NCBI RefSeq assembly: GCF_000621665.1
Contig: NZ_JHXQ01000002.1
Span: 124,001-188,000, forward strand
Direction: 5' to 3'
DNA: 64,000 nucleotides
Origin: Allorhizobium undicola ORS 992 = ATCC 700741
GTDB lineage: Bacteria > Pseudomonadota > Alphaproteobacteria > Rhizobiales > Rhizobiaceae
Under the pieces are notes generated by a model. The model saw only the letters and a list, made by a program, of their open reading frames with translations, did not search any database and was not told where the DNA came from. Made by a program: the position numbers and the translations under genes. Below, piece after piece: positions 26,838 to 36,884 of the stretch (the first letter of the stretch is position 1; each line of letters opens with the position of its first letter).

Positions 26838-29471
26838 ATGAAAAAGCCGCAGCAGACCGATGACAGCCTCGGGCCGCTCGTCGATCGCCGCCCGCATGGC
26901 GGGGCCGCTTTACGCATCATCATTCTGGCCTTCGTACTGCTTGCGGCGGCGGCAGGATTTGTGTTTTTCAAGAACTCTCTCGATAATCAGATCGTTCTGG
27001 GTGTTCTCGGCATTCTGGCGATCGTCGGCATCTTTTTTCTCGTCTCGGCTGCCATTGGCTTCATCGAGGTAACGCCACAAACACCCTCCGATGGACTGGG
27101 CAGGGCATTTCTCGATAGCCAGAGCGAAGGCACGGTGATCACGGATGCGCGTGGCCGCATCATCTACGCCAATGCCGCCTATGGCCGAATGACCGGCACG
27201 CGCCGCGCCACCGAGCTTCAGGCGCTGGAAACGCTGCTTTCGCGTCACCGCGAAGCCGGTGAGGCGCTTTATCGGCTTATCAACGGTCTGCGGGAAGGCA
27301 AGGAGGGATATGAGGAGTTTCGCCTGCTCAAGCCCCTCGGCCCGAAGTCCGATAACGGCTCTGGCGCCCATTGGTACCGGCTGCGGGCCCGGCGTCTGGT
27401 GGGGCAGGGCGAGGGTCTGCAAATCTGGCAGATCGCCGACATCACTTCCGAGCGCGACGATCAGGAGCGCTTCTTCAAGGAATTGCAGAATGCAATCGAT
27501 TATCTCGATCACGCACCGGCGGGATTTTTCTCAGCCGGGCGCAAGGGCGAGATTTTCTATCTGAACGCCACGCTTGCCGAATGGCTGGGCATCGATCTCA
27601 CGCAATTTTCTCCCGGCTCCGTCTATCTGGCGGATCTTGTGGCGGGAGAAGGCATGGCGCTCATTCAATCCGTTCAGGCTCAGCCGGGCCTCAGCCGCAC
27701 GGCAACGCTCGATCTCGACCTTCGCCGCGCTGATGGCCGCAGCTTCCCGGCAAGGCTTGTGCACCGGGTACGCTCGGCGCTGGACGGGGCGCCCGGTGAA
27801 AGCCGAACCATCGTGCTGGCACGACAGGAATCCGCGTCAGGTGAGCGCTCCGATTCCAGCGCTTCCATGCGCTTCACACGCTTTTTCAACAACACCCCGA
27901 TGGCTATTGCCTCCGTGGATGGCGAGGGGCGCATTCTGCGCACCAATGCGCCCTTCCTGAAATTCTTTTCCGACGTGGTTTCAAGGGATGAGATCGATCG
28001 CAAGGCCAGGCTCGATGCGGTTATCCATCCCAATGAGCGCGAGCGTTTCGACGAGGCGCTTCTGGCCGCGCGGGACCGGCAGGTGGATATTATCCCCATC
28101 GATTCCCGCCATCCCAACGACGATGCGCGCCATTTCCGCTTTTACGTCAATGCCGTGATCGATCAGAGCGACGAGGCGCCGGAAGAGGCGGCAATCGTCT
28201 ATGCCGTCGATGTAACGGATCAGAAAGCGCTGGAAACCCAGATGGCCCAGACGCAGAAGATGAATGCCGTCGGCACGCTGGCGGGCGGCATCGCCCATGA
28301 TTTCAACAATGTGTTGACGGCCATTCTTCTTTCTTCCGACCATCTGCTGTTGCAGGCGCGGCCTTCCGATTCGAGCTTCGCCGATCTGATGGAAATCAAG
28401 CGCAACGCAAACCGTGCAGCCGTTCTCGTGCGGCAATTGCTCGCCTTTTCGCGCAAGCAGACCATGCGGCCAAGCGTGCTGAACCTCACCGACGTGATCG
28501 GCGATCTCAGAATGCTCGTGGATCGGCTGATTTCCGGCACCAATGTCAAGCTGAATGTCGATTATGGCCGCGATCTTTGGCCGGTAAAGGCCGATCTGTC
28601 CCAATTCGAACAGGTGCTGATCAATCTCTGCGTCAATGCGCGTGACGCCATGCCGCAGGGCGGACGCATTACCATTTCCACGCGCAATATCGGCGGGGTC
28701 GAGGCTGCTTCGTTCAATTATCGAGGCTTGCCGAGCGAGGATTTCGTTCTGATCGAAGTGTCGGATACCGGAACGGGTATTGCCCCGGAAATCATGGACA
28801 AGATCTTCGAGCCGTTCTTCACCACCAAGGAGGTCGGCAAGGGAACGGGTCTGGGGCTCGCCATGGTCTATGGCATCATCAAACAGACCGGGGGCTATAT
28901 CTATCTCGAATCGGAGGTGGGTGAGGGCACCAGTTTCCGGATTTTCCTGCCGCGTTTCGTGCCGGAAACACCCGCTGTTGCTGCGGCCATCGCAAATACC
29001 GGCCAAGCCCCTGTCCAAAGCGCGGAGGAAGGTGCGAAGACGGCTGCCACTTCGAAAGCCGCCGCTTCCGGCGCCGATAACGAGCCTGCCGATCTCACGG
29101 GCAAATCCGCCGTGGTGCTTCTGGTCGAAGACGAGGATGCCGTGCGCCGCGGCGGCAAGCGTATGCTTGAAACCCGCGGCTATACCGTCCACGAGGCCGG
29201 GTCCGGAGTGGAAGCGCTGGACATTATGGAGGAGCTGCAAGGCAAGGTGGATATCGTCGTTTCGGATGTTGTAATGCCGGAAATGGACGGCCCTTCGCTG
29301 TTGCGGGAGCTTCGCAAGAACTATCCCGATCTCAAGTTCATCTTCGTATCAGGCTATGCCGAGGATGCCTTTGCCCGCAACCTGCCTGCCGATGCGAAAT
29401 TCGGCTTCCTGCCCAAGCCCTTCTCGCTCAAGCAACTGGCTGTCGCCGTCAGGGAAATGCTGGATAGCTGA
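26838..29471 (+). CDS. cckA: Cell-cycle hybrid histidine kinase CckA
   Basis: An 877-aa inner-membrane hybrid kinase that, through ChpT, controls phosphorylation of CtrA and CpdR in alphaproteobacteria. Two transmembrane helices lie at about residues 24-43 and 51-72. PAS-like domains follow (for example [20 protein letters not shown] near 97 and [19 protein letters not shown] near 355). The phosphoacceptor is in [15 protein letters not shown] (His near 485). The ATPase has [40 protein letters not shown]. The receiver domain has VEDEDAVR and the Asp in [13 protein letters not shown]. The ATG has GAGGAAAG upstream. A stem-loop follows the stop. Confidence 0.96.
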   Translation: MKKPQQTDDSLGPLVDRRPHGGAALRIIILAFVLLAAAAGFVFFKNSLDNQIVLGVLGILAIVGIFFLVSAAIGFIEVTPQTPSDGLGRAFLDSQSEGTVITDARGRIIYANAAYGRMTGTRRATELQALETLLSRHREAGEALYRLINGLREGKEGYEEFRLLKPLGPKSDNGSGAHWYRLRARRLVGQGEGLQIWQIADITSERDDQERFFKELQNAIDYLDHAPAGFFSAGRKGEIFYLNATLAEWLGIDLTQFSPGSVYLADLVAGEGMALIQSVQAQPGLSRTATLDLDLRRADGRSFPARLVHRVRSALDGAPGESRTIVLARQESASGERSDSSASMRFTRFFNNTPMAIASVDGEGRILRTNAPFLKFFSDVVSRDEIDRKARLDAVIHPNERERFDEALLAARDRQVDIIPIDSRHPNDDARHFRFYVNAVIDQSDEAPEEAAIVYAVDVTDQKALETQMAQTQKMNAVGTLAGGIAHDFNNVLTAILLSSDHLLLQARPSDSSFADLMEIKRNANRAAVLVRQLLAFSRKQTMRPSVLNLTDVIGDLRMLVDRLISGTNVKLNVDYGRDLWPVKADLSQFEQVLINLCVNARDAMPQGGRITISTRNIGGVEAASFNYRGLPSEDFVLIEVSDTGTGIAPEIMDKIFEPFFTTKEVGKGTGLGLAMVYGIIKQTGGYIYLESEVGEGTSFRIFLPRFVPETPAVAAAIANTGQAPVQSAEEGAKTAATSKAAASGADNEPADLTGKSAVVLLVEDEDAVRRGGKRMLETRGYTVHEAGSGVEALDIMEELQGKVDIVVSDVVMPEMDGPSLLRELRKNYPDLKFIFVSGYAEDAFARNLPADAKFGFLPKPFSLKQLAVAVREMLDS

Positions 29472-29510
29472 GCGGCAATTCCGGCGTTTCTCCAGGTTAT
29501 GGCCAGACAT

Positions 29511-29539
29511 GATGCGGAGCGCCGTGCAGGCTCCGCATC
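29511..29539. terminator. Stem-loop between cckA and psuG
   Basis: GATGCGGAGC and GCTCCGCATC are perfect 10-base arms around a nine-base loop, between two convergent genes. A T-run is lacking, so termination efficiency is uncertain. Confidence 0.65.
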
Positions 29540-29576
29540 GCAGGTCCGAAAGTATTTTGCGAATGAAAAGCGCCCG

Positions 29577-30500
29577 TCAGCTCATGGCAACGGCGATTTC
29601 CGCTGCAAGCCGCGCGTTGTTTTCCACCAGTGCGATATTGGTGGTCAGGCTGCGTCCTTCCGTGATGTGAAAGATCGCATCCAGAAGAAAGGGAGTGACG
29701 GCCTTGCCGGTAATCTCCTCGCGCTCGGCCTGCGCCAGGGCTCGGGCAATATAGATCTCCATTTCCTCGCGGGCGATTTCGAATTCTTCCGGCACGGGGT
29801 TTGCAATCAACATGCCGCCATCGATGCCAAGCTGCTCGCGCACCTTCTGGAAATTGGCAATTGCTGCCGGACTTTCCAGCGAAAGAGGGCTTTTCAGGCC
29901 AGAATCGCGCGACCAGAAGGCCGGAAAAATGTCGCTGTCATAGGTTACGACAGGCACGCCCAGCGTTTCCAGGACTTCAAGGGTTTTAGGAATGTCGAGA
30001 ATGGATTTGGCGCCCGCGCACACCACGATGACCGGTGTGCGGCCCAGCTCCTGCAAATCCGCCGAAATGTCAAAGCTTTCCTCTGCCCCGCGATGCACGC
30101 CGCCAATGCCGCCGGTGGCAAAAACCGAGATATTGGCGCGCGCTGCCGCAATCATCGTGGCCGCAACGGTCGTGGCCCCGGAACGTCGCTCGGCGATGGC
30201 GAAGGCCATATCGGCGCGCGACACCTTCATGACGTCGGGCAATTGTGCCAGTTTTTCAATCTCTGCGGTTTCAAGGCCGATATGCAGTACGCCTTCGATG
30301 ATGGCGATTGTTGCCGGTACCGCGCCACTTTCCCGAATGATGGCCTCCACGCCCTGCGCCATTTCGACATTGTCGGGATAGGGCATACCGTGCGTGATGA
30401 TTGTCGATTCCAGCGCAACGATCGGCGCATTGCGGCTTTTGGCGGCGGCGACCTCGCGGGAGTAAACGATTGGCAGGAGGGGCGAGATGGCGCGTGTCAT
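29577..30500 (-). CDS. psuG: Pseudouridine-5'-phosphate glycosidase
   Basis: A 307-aa enzyme that splits pseudouridine 5'-phosphate into uracil and ribose 5-phosphate. Family motifs are ALESTIITHGMPYPDNVEMA, GVLHIGLETAEIE, KVSRADMAFAIAERRSGATT, VFATGGIGGVHRGAE, DISADLQELGRTPVIVVCAG and KSILDIPKTLEVLETLGVPV. Its partner kinase psuK lies upstream on the same strand, but a 147-base palindromic element sits between them and may affect co-transcription. Confidence 0.95.
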   Translation of the reverse strand: MTRAISPLLPIVYSREVAAAKSRNAPIVALESTIITHGMPYPDNVEMAQGVEAIIRESGAVPATIAIIEGVLHIGLETAEIEKLAQLPDVMKVSRADMAFAIAERRSGATTVAATMIAAARANISVFATGGIGGVHRGAEESFDISADLQELGRTPVIVVCAGAKSILDIPKTLEVLETLGVPVVTYDSDIFPAFWSRDSGLKSPLSLESPAAIANFQKVREQLGIDGGMLIANPVPEEFEIAREEMEIYIARALAQAEREEITGKAVTPFLLDAIFHITEGRSLTTNIALVENNARLAAEIAVAMS

Positions 30501-30572
30501 AGGGGCTCCATGATTTGGCTTTGGCTTTTCGGCGCGACATGCGCCGCGATCAAATGTCTGGCGTTCAAGTGT

Positions 30573-30719
30573 CTATGGTGTTTGGACATTCGGCATTGGG
30601 GGTGGCGAAAGCCGTGATTTTCGAGAACCGGAGCGGAGTGTACTTGAGTACATGAGCACCGGGAGCGCAGAAAATTACCGTTTGCAGCCCGCTCAAGGGC
30701 GAATGTCCACACACCATAG
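30573..30719. repeat. 147-bp palindromic element between psuK and psuG
   Basis: The outer arms CTATGGTGTTTGGACATTCG (30573-30592) and CGAATGTCCACACACCATAG (30700-30719) pair at 19 of 20 positions. The interior holds GAGAACCGGAGCGGAGTGTA and GTACATGAGCACCGGGAGCG, themselves roughly symmetric around GTACT-TG-AGTAC. It resembles the large palindromic repeats found in Brucella intergenic regions. No coding capacity. Confidence 0.8.
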
Positions 30720-30789
30720 AGCATTGTCCCAAGAAAAGTGTAGTCACGGTTTCGTTCGGAAATGCTGGAAAACAAGAGCTTAGAGGGCT

Positions 30790-31737
30790 TCATGATCCTA
30801 GCGGCACGGCCTCCGCTACGCGGGTAAGTGCTTTGCCAAGTTGGTCGGGATGCAGATCGGCGACGATTGCCTGAGGAGATAGCAGCGTCAGTCCTGCCAG
30901 TGCAACACCGTGCCGCAGCGCTTGCGGCGGCTGAAAGCCACGGGCCAAGGCGTAAATCATGCCCGCCGCCAGCGAGTCGCCCGCACCTGTGACGTCTCTG
31001 ATAGCCGATAGCGGCGGCGGATCGATGGTGAAGGCCCCGCTCGCATGAAAGCAAAGGGCCGGCGAGGGGCCGCGCGTCACAACGGCTGCCTTTAAACCCT
31101 CGGCGCGCAGGAGATTGGCCAACTCAAGCGGAGCAGAGCCCGCTCGCCCCGTCAATGCTGCGGCTTCAGCCTCATTCAGGAAAAGCCAGCCCAACTTGTC
31201 AAGGCAATTGCGATAGCGAATGACCTTGGCCGGGGAGATGGCAATGCCCGCCAGCATTTGCCCCTGCCGGGAGGTGATCGCCGCAATTGCCTCCAGCGTC
31301 TCCGTGGGCAGGTTGGCGTCCACCACAACAATCCGTGCCTGGGCCATGGCCTCGCGCACTGACTTTACCTGCAAGCGGCGCGGGGTGAAAAGCCGGTAAA
31401 GCTCCATATCGGCAAGGCCAACGACGAGATTGCCGTCGTTCTCTAGGATGGCCGTATAGGTCGGGGTCGCGCGATCAAGAAAGACAAAGGGCCGGTCATC
31501 GACGCCTGCCGCAAGAGCTGCCTCCGTGACCTTCTCACCTGTCGCGTCGCCGCCGCGGGGAGACACCATCGTGACGCTGAGCCCAAGACGCGAAAGCGAG
31601 CGGGCGGCGTTGAAGCCACCGCCGCCCGGCTCTTCGATCCAGCTGCCCGGATTGCTGGCGCCCGCCACGAGGCGGGCGGAAATGCGGCCGCGCCGGTCGA
31701 TATGGGCGCCACCGAGAACCAGAACATCGATTGTCAT
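30790..31737 (-). CDS. psuK: PfkB-family kinase, probable pseudouridine kinase
   Basis: A 315-aa sugar kinase of the PfkB/ribokinase family. It has the N-terminal GGGGFNAARSLSRLG substrate region, LGWLFLNEAEAAALTG, VVTRGPSPALCF and the C-terminal anion-hole motif DVTGAGDSLAAGMIYAL. Together with psuG it should phosphorylate pseudouridine and feed it to the glycosidase; the substrate assignment rests on this pairing. The ATG at 31735-31737 follows GGAAGGGTGAA. A longer frame upstream is unlikely because it covers the recA promoter region. Confidence 0.88.
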   Translation of the reverse strand: MTIDVLVLGGAHIDRRGRISARLVAGASNPGSWIEEPGGGGFNAARSLSRLGLSVTMVSPRGGDATGEKVTEAALAAGVDDRPFVFLDRATPTYTAILENDGNLVVGLADMELYRLFTPRRLQVKSVREAMAQARIVVVDANLPTETLEAIAAITSRQGQMLAGIAISPAKVIRYRNCLDKLGWLFLNEAEAAALTGRAGSAPLELANLLRAEGLKAAVVTRGPSPALCFHASGAFTIDPPPLSAIRDVTGAGDSLAAGMIYALARGFQPPQALRHGVALAGLTLLSPQAIVADLHPDQLGKALTRVAEAVPLGS

Positions 31738-31900
31738 TTCACCCTTCCGTGGCCTTTCAAGGCGAATCGAATACCGCGCAGCACGATGGAATACAAGCGT
31801 GCAAGCGCGAGCAGCACTCTTGCAAGCGTATGAAAACATTACAAGAACAAATAGGAAAAAATTAAATAAGGCAATGGCTTGAGAGGGGCTTGCGAAATGA

Positions 31901-31915
31901 GAACAAAATAAGTAC
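31901..31915. promoter_or_regulatory. LexA (SOS) box upstream of recA, one mismatch
   Basis: GAACAAAATAAGTAC fits GAAC-N7-GAAC except for one base in the second half-site (GTAC). It lies 60 bases upstream of the recA start. Confidence 0.65.
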
Positions 31916-31974
31916 ATATTCGCAATCAGCCGTTTCGTTGCCTATGCGGCGGCAATAACCTAAAGGTGGTTCCC

Positions 31975-33060
31975 ATGTCTCAGAATTCTTTGCGGCTCGT
32001 AGAGGACAAATCGGTGGATAAAAGCAAGGCATTGGAAGCAGCTCTCTCGCAGATCGAGCGAAACTTCGGCAAGGGCTCGATCATGAAGCTCGGCGCCAAT
32101 GAAAAGGTCGTGGAGATCGATACCGTTTCGACGGGTTCTCTCAGTCTGGATATTGCGCTCGGCATTGGCGGCCTGCCGAAGGGGCGCATCATTGAAATTT
32201 ACGGTCCCGAAAGTTCGGGTAAAACCACGCTTGCCCTGCAAACCATCGCCGAAGCGCAGAAGAAGGGCGGCATTTGCGCCTTTGTCGATGCCGAACATGC
32301 GCTGGATCCGGTTTATGCGCGCAAGCTGGGAGTGGATTTGCAGAACCTGCTTATCTCGCAGCCCGATACGGGCGAGCAGGCGCTTGAAATTACCGATACG
32401 CTGGTGCGTTCCGGCGCAATCGACGTTCTGGTCGTTGACTCCGTTGCAGCACTGACGCCACGCGCCGAAATCGAGGGGGAGATGGGCGACAGTCTGCCGG
32501 GTATGCAGGCACGTCTCATGAGTCAGGCGCTCCGCAAGTTGACCGCATCCATTTCGCGCTCGAATTGCATGGTCATCTTCATCAACCAGATCCGCATGAA
32601 GATCGGCGTGATGTTCGGCTCGCCGGAAACCACCACGGGCGGCAATGCGTTGAAATTCTATGCGTCGGTCCGTCTGGATATTCGCCGTATCGGCTCGGTG
32701 AAGGAGCGTGAAGAGGTGGTGGGCAACCAGACGAGGGTCAAGGTCGTCAAGAACAAGATGGCGCCTCCCTTCAAGCAGGTCGAATTCGACATCATGTATG
32801 GCGAGGGTGTTTCCAAGACGGGTGAGCTGATTGACCTTGGCGTCAAGGCCGGTATCGTTGAAAAGTCCGGGGCGTGGTTCTCCTATAACAGCCAGCGGCT
32901 TGGTCAGGGGCGCGAAAACGCCAAAAATTTCCTTCGCGATAATCCGGCCCTTGCCCAGGAAATCGAACTGGCGTTGCGGCAGAATGCCGGTTTGATCGCC
33001 GAGCGGTTCCTGCAAAATGGCGGTCCGGATGCAAATGACGGCGATTCTGCGGAAGAATAA
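31975..33060 (+). CDS. recA: Recombinase A
   Basis: A 361-aa strand-exchange protein and co-protease for LexA. It has Walker [13 protein letters not shown], the [15 protein letters not shown] and [19 protein letters not shown] segments, and loop L2 [22 protein letters not shown]. The ATG at 31975 has AAAGGTGG upstream; a GTG three codons earlier overlaps that site and is rejected. An imperfect LexA box precedes it and a stem-loop terminator follows. Confidence 0.98.
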   Translation: MSQNSLRLVEDKSVDKSKALEAALSQIERNFGKGSIMKLGANEKVVEIDTVSTGSLSLDIALGIGGLPKGRIIEIYGPESSGKTTLALQTIAEAQKKGGICAFVDAEHALDPVYARKLGVDLQNLLISQPDTGEQALEITDTLVRSGAIDVLVVDSVAALTPRAEIEGEMGDSLPGMQARLMSQALRKLTASISRSNCMVIFINQIRMKIGVMFGSPETTTGGNALKFYASVRLDIRRIGSVKEREEVVGNQTRVKVVKNKMAPPFKQVEFDIMYGEGVSKTGELIDLGVKAGIVEKSGAWFSYNSQRLGQGRENAKNFLRDNPALAQEIELALRQNAGLIAERFLQNGGPDANDGDSAEE

Positions 33061-33092
33061 GTCTTTGCCCGCGTGAGCATCGGATAATGTTG

Positions 33093-33126
33093 AAAGGGTC
33101 GGGATCGTTTATCTCCGGCCCTTTTC
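33093..33126 (+). terminator. Terminator downstream of recA
   Basis: AAAGGGTCGG, a 12-13 base loop, then CCGGCCCTTTTC: a stem with one wobble and a short T-run, about 30 bases after the recA stop. Confidence 0.8.
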
Positions 33127-33216
33127 TATCTCTGGCTGGACAGGCGACAAGACCGGCGATAAAAGCCGGTGGTTTCTAAGGTCCGTCCGGTTTGGACACT
33201 ATATCAAGGGCATCCC

Positions 33217-35871
33217 ATGAGCGGCGTAAACGACATTCGATCGACCTTTCTCAATTACTTCAAGTCGAATGGTCACGAGGTGGTGTCGTCAAGCCCGCTT
33301 GTGCCGCGCAATGACCCGACCCTGATGTTCACCAATGCGGGGATGGTGCAGTTCAAGAACGTTTTTACCGGACTTGAGCAGCGGCCCTACTCCACGGCAG
33401 CGACGGCGCAGAAATGCGTTCGCGCCGGCGGCAAGCATAACGATCTGGATAATGTCGGTTATACGGCCCGCCACCACACCTTCTTCGAAATGCTCGGCAA
33501 TTTTTCCTTCGGAGATTACTTCAAGGAAAACGCCATCGAACTTGCATGGAACCTGATCACCAGGGAATTTGCCATTCCGAAGGATCGGCTTTGCGTGACG
33601 GTCTACCATACCGACGATGAGGCCTTCGATCTCTGGAAGAAGATCGCGGGCCTGCCGGACCACAAGATCATCCGTATTCCCACGAGTGACAACTTCTGGG
33701 CCATGGGCGATACCGGCCCCTGCGGTCCCTGCTCTGAAATTTTCTACGATCACGGCGATCATATCTGGGGCGGTCCTCCCGGTTCTCCGGAAGAAGATGG
33801 CGACCGGTTCATCGAGATCTGGAACCTCGTTTTCATGCAGTATGAACAGGTGACGAAGGAAGAGCGTATCGCCCTGCCGCGTCCCTCCATCGATACGGGC
33901 ATGGGGCTTGAGCGCGTGGCCGCCCTGCTTCAGGGCCAGCATGACAATTATGACATCGATCTTTTCCGCGCCCTTATTCAGGCGTCGGTGGAATTGACCG
34001 GCGTCAAGGCCGAAGGTGAGCGCCGGGCAAGCCATCGCGTCATTGCCGACCATCTGCGCTCTTCCGCATTCCTGATCGCCGATGGCGTTTTGCCCTCGAA
34101 TGAAGGCCGTGGCTATGTGCTGCGCCGCATCATGCGCCGCGCCATGCGTCACGCCGAACTTCTGGGTGCGCGCGAGCCGATCATTTACAAACTGCTGCCG
34201 GTGCTGGTGCAGCAGATGGGCCGGGCCTATCCCGAACTCGTGCGCGCCGAGGCGTTGATCTCCGAAACGCTGAAGCTTGAGGAGAGCCGTTTCCGCAAGA
34301 CGCTCGAACGCGGCCTCAATCTGCTTGCCGACTCGACCTCCTCGCTTTCCAAGGGCGACAGCCTCGATGGCGAGACCGCTTTCAAGCTTTACGACACCTA
34401 TGGTTTCCCTCTGGATTTGACGCAGGATGCGCTGCGCGCGCGCGGGATCGGGGTGGATATTACCGGTTTCAATGATGCCATGCAGCGCCAGAAGGCGGAG
34501 GCACGCGCCAACTGGGCTGGCTCCGGCGACAAGGCCACCGAAACGGTCTGGTTCGAATTGAAGGACAAGTTCGGCGCCAGTGAATTTTTGGGCTATTCCT
34601 CGGAGACGGCTGAAGGCGAAATTCTTGCCCTCGTGCGCGATGGCGCCGTGATTGCAAATGCCGTGGCCGGTGAAAGCGTTCAGGTTGTCGTCAACCAGAC
34701 GCCGTTCTACGGCGAATCCGGTGGTCAGATGGGCGATGCGGGCGTGATCGCCGGTGAAGGCTTTATTCTGGATGTGACCGATACGCAGAAGAAGGGTGAG
34801 GGGCTTTTCGTGCACATCGCAAATGTGCGCGAAGGGTCGGTCAAGGCCGGCGAACCGGTTTCGTTGACCGTTGACCATGCCCGCCGCAGCCGTTTGCGCG
34901 CCAATCACTCTGCAACGCACCTTCTGCATGAAGCGCTTCGGGAAGTGCTGGGCACGCATGTTGCCCAGAAGGGCTCGCTTGTTGCGCCGGAGCGCCTGCG
35001 CTTCGACATTTCCCACCCAAAACCGATTTCGGCTGAAGAGTTGAAGCTGGTCGAGGAGATGGCCAATGAGATCATTGTGCAGAATTCTGCGGTCGTAACC
35101 CGGCTTATGGGGGTCGATGACGCGATTGCCGAAGGTGCCATGGCGCTTTTCGGTGAGAAGTACGGCGATGAAGTGCGGGTGGTTTCGATGGGGACGGGCA
35201 CGCGCGGGGCGAAGGCTGGCAAGACCTATTCCATCGAGCTTTGCGGTGGCACGCATGTATCGGCCACCGGTGACATTGGTCTTGTGCGCCTCGTGGCGGA
35301 AAGTGCGGTTGGCGCGGGAGTGCGCCGTATTGAAGCGCTGACCGGTGAGGATGCTCGTGCCTATCTGGCTGAACAGGATGAGCGCGTGAAATCCCTGGCC
35401 GCAGCGTTGAAGGTACAGCCCGGCGATGTCGTCGGCCGGGTGGAGCAGCTGGTTGACGAACGGCGCAAGCTGGAGCGCGAGCTTGCCGAGGCAAAGCGGA
35501 AACTTGCCATGGGCGGCAATGCAGGCGGGGCCGATGCACCGCGCGAGGTGAACGGCCTCAAATTCGTCGGCAAGACGCTGAACGGTATAGACGCCAGGGA
35601 TCTCAAGGGTATGGTCGATGAGACCAAGGCCTCTATCGGTTCTGGGGTGGTGGTGCTGATTGCCGTTGCTGATGACGGCAAGGCCAGTGCCGTGGTGGGC
35701 GTCACAGGCGATTTGAGCGGGCGCTTCTCGGCTGTTGATCTGGTTCGGGTTGCGGCTGCGGCTCTTGGCGGCAAGGGCGGCGGCGGCCGTGCGGACATGG
35801 CGCAGGCTGGTGGACCGGATGGCGCCAAGGCTGCGGAGGCCATCGAGGCTGTCGCTGCGGCTCTGGTCTGA
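33217..35871 (+). CDS. alaS: Alanyl-tRNA synthetase
   Basis: An 884-aa class II synthetase. It starts [20 protein letters not shown], has motif 1-3 regions including [34 protein letters not shown] and [17 protein letters not shown]. The editing domain has [11 protein letters not shown] (zinc-binding His pair) and the [12 protein letters not shown]ys-His pair. The C-Ala domain ends with [16 protein letters not shown]. The ATG at 33217 follows AAGGG; an earlier in-frame start is rejected because family members begin here. It follows recA, an arrangement common in bacteria. Confidence 0.98.
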   Translation: MSGVNDIRSTFLNYFKSNGHEVVSSSPLVPRNDPTLMFTNAGMVQFKNVFTGLEQRPYSTAATAQKCVRAGGKHNDLDNVGYTARHHTFFEMLGNFSFGDYFKENAIELAWNLITREFAIPKDRLCVTVYHTDDEAFDLWKKIAGLPDHKIIRIPTSDNFWAMGDTGPCGPCSEIFYDHGDHIWGGPPGSPEEDGDRFIEIWNLVFMQYEQVTKEERIALPRPSIDTGMGLERVAALLQGQHDNYDIDLFRALIQASVELTGVKAEGERRASHRVIADHLRSSAFLIADGVLPSNEGRGYVLRRIMRRAMRHAELLGAREPIIYKLLPVLVQQMGRAYPELVRAEALISETLKLEESRFRKTLERGLNLLADSTSSLSKGDSLDGETAFKLYDTYGFPLDLTQDALRARGIGVDITGFNDAMQRQKAEARANWAGSGDKATETVWFELKDKFGASEFLGYSSETAEGEILALVRDGAVIANAVAGESVQVVVNQTPFYGESGGQMGDAGVIAGEGFILDVTDTQKKGEGLFVHIANVREGSVKAGEPVSLTVDHARRSRLRANHSATHLLHEALREVLGTHVAQKGSLVAPERLRFDISHPKPISAEELKLVEEMANEIIVQNSAVVTRLMGVDDAIAEGAMALFGEKYGDEVRVVSMGTGTRGAKAGKTYSIELCGGTHVSATGDIGLVRLVAESAVGAGVRRIEALTGEDARAYLAEQDERVKSLAAALKVQPGDVVGRVEQLVDERRKLERELAEAKRKLAMGGNAGGADAPREVNGLKFVGKTLNGIDARDLKGMVDETKASIGSGVVVLIAVADDGKASAVVGVTGDLSGRFSAVDLVRVAAAALGGKGGGGRADMAQAGGPDGAKAAEAIEAVAAALV

Positions 35872-35890
35872 GCGTCACCCTGGGGGCTTG

Positions 35891-35924
35891 CAGCGCCATG
35901 CGTGTGATAAAACGCTCGGCGCTG
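35891..35924. terminator. Stem-loop between alaS and marC
   Basis: CAGCGCC-AT-GCGT on the left and ACGC-TC-GGCGCTG on the right form an 11-pair interrupted stem between convergent genes. No strong T-run. Confidence 0.65.
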
Positions 35925-35984
35925 TATGTTCCTGTATCTGCGGCATCACTCCTTGCCGGAAATTACGGTGAGGAATGGTGCGGG

Positions 35985-36614
35985 TCAGAGGGCGAAGGCT
36001 GATTTTACGCCATCAACGACGAACTGGACGGAAAGCGCGGCGAGGATGACGCCGAGCAGGCGCGTGAGAATGGCGCGACCTGTTACGCCCAGGAAACGGT
36101 CCAGCCGATCGGCGATGATGAGGGCACAGAATACCGCCAGAATGCTGACTGCGATGACGGCGAGCAGTTCAATTCGTCCCACAGCGCCGGGCAGTGATCC
36201 CGCAAGCAAAATAGTGGCTGAGATCGCGCCTGGTCCGGCAATCAGTGGCAAGGCCAGTGGAAAAACCGCTATATTGTGGACGTGATCGCGCGTGATGGCG
36301 TCTTCGGATGTCTTTTCCTTCCGCTCCTGGCGCTTTTCGAAGATCATCTCGAAGGCAATCGAGAAAAGCATCAATCCACCTGCGATGCGGAAGGCGCCCA
36401 TGGAAATGCCCAGCGCCGAGAGAATGCTGGCGCCAAACAGCGCGAAGACCGCCAGAATACTGAAGGCGATGATCGATCCGCGCAGGGCTACCTGCTTGCG
36501 CTGGCTTCGGCTCATGCCCCGCGTCAGCCCGAGAAAGAGGGGCGCAAGACCGGGTGGATCGAGCGTGACGAGCAGGGTCGTGAGGGCGTTGATCAGCAGT
36601 TCGAAGGTCGTCAT
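35985..36614 (-). CDS. MarC-family integral membrane protein
   Basis: A 209-aa inner-membrane protein with about six hydrophobic helices. The patterns LVTLDPPGLAPLFLGLTRG, FRIAGGLMLFSIAFEMIF and FPLALPLIAGPGAISATILL are typical of the MarC/UPF0056 family. The molecular function is not established; an old link to antibiotic resistance has not held up for E. coli MarC. It diverges from gyrA. In many rhizobia a MarC gene sits between ssb and gyrA, whereas here 14 kb separate it from ssb. Confidence 0.9.
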   Translation of the reverse strand: MTTFELLINALTTLLVTLDPPGLAPLFLGLTRGMSRSQRKQVALRGSIIAFSILAVFALFGASILSALGISMGAFRIAGGLMLFSIAFEMIFEKRQERKEKTSEDAITRDHVHNIAVFPLALPLIAGPGAISATILLAGSLPGAVGRIELLAVIAVSILAVFCALIIADRLDRFLGVTGRAILTRLLGVILAALSVQFVVDGVKSAFAL

Positions 36615-36884
36615 GCGCGTCTTTCCCGTAAGGGTTTTTGGCGGTGCGGGTTCAGTTGCTCAGTATGTCAGCAAAAAATGTAAAATGCCTTGTTTAATCC
36701 GCAAAAGACTGTTCAAAACATCCGCGAAAATTGGCGCTGAAGGGTTGTTTCGGCTATAAATCCATCACTGGTTGGCGGGTTAGGCGAATCGTCCTCACTT
36801 GCCATCCGCAAACATGGCCAGCCCATGCCGGCGCCGTTGCGCTGCTGCATGGAGAGGCGCACAAACGAGAGATCGTGACCCGTT

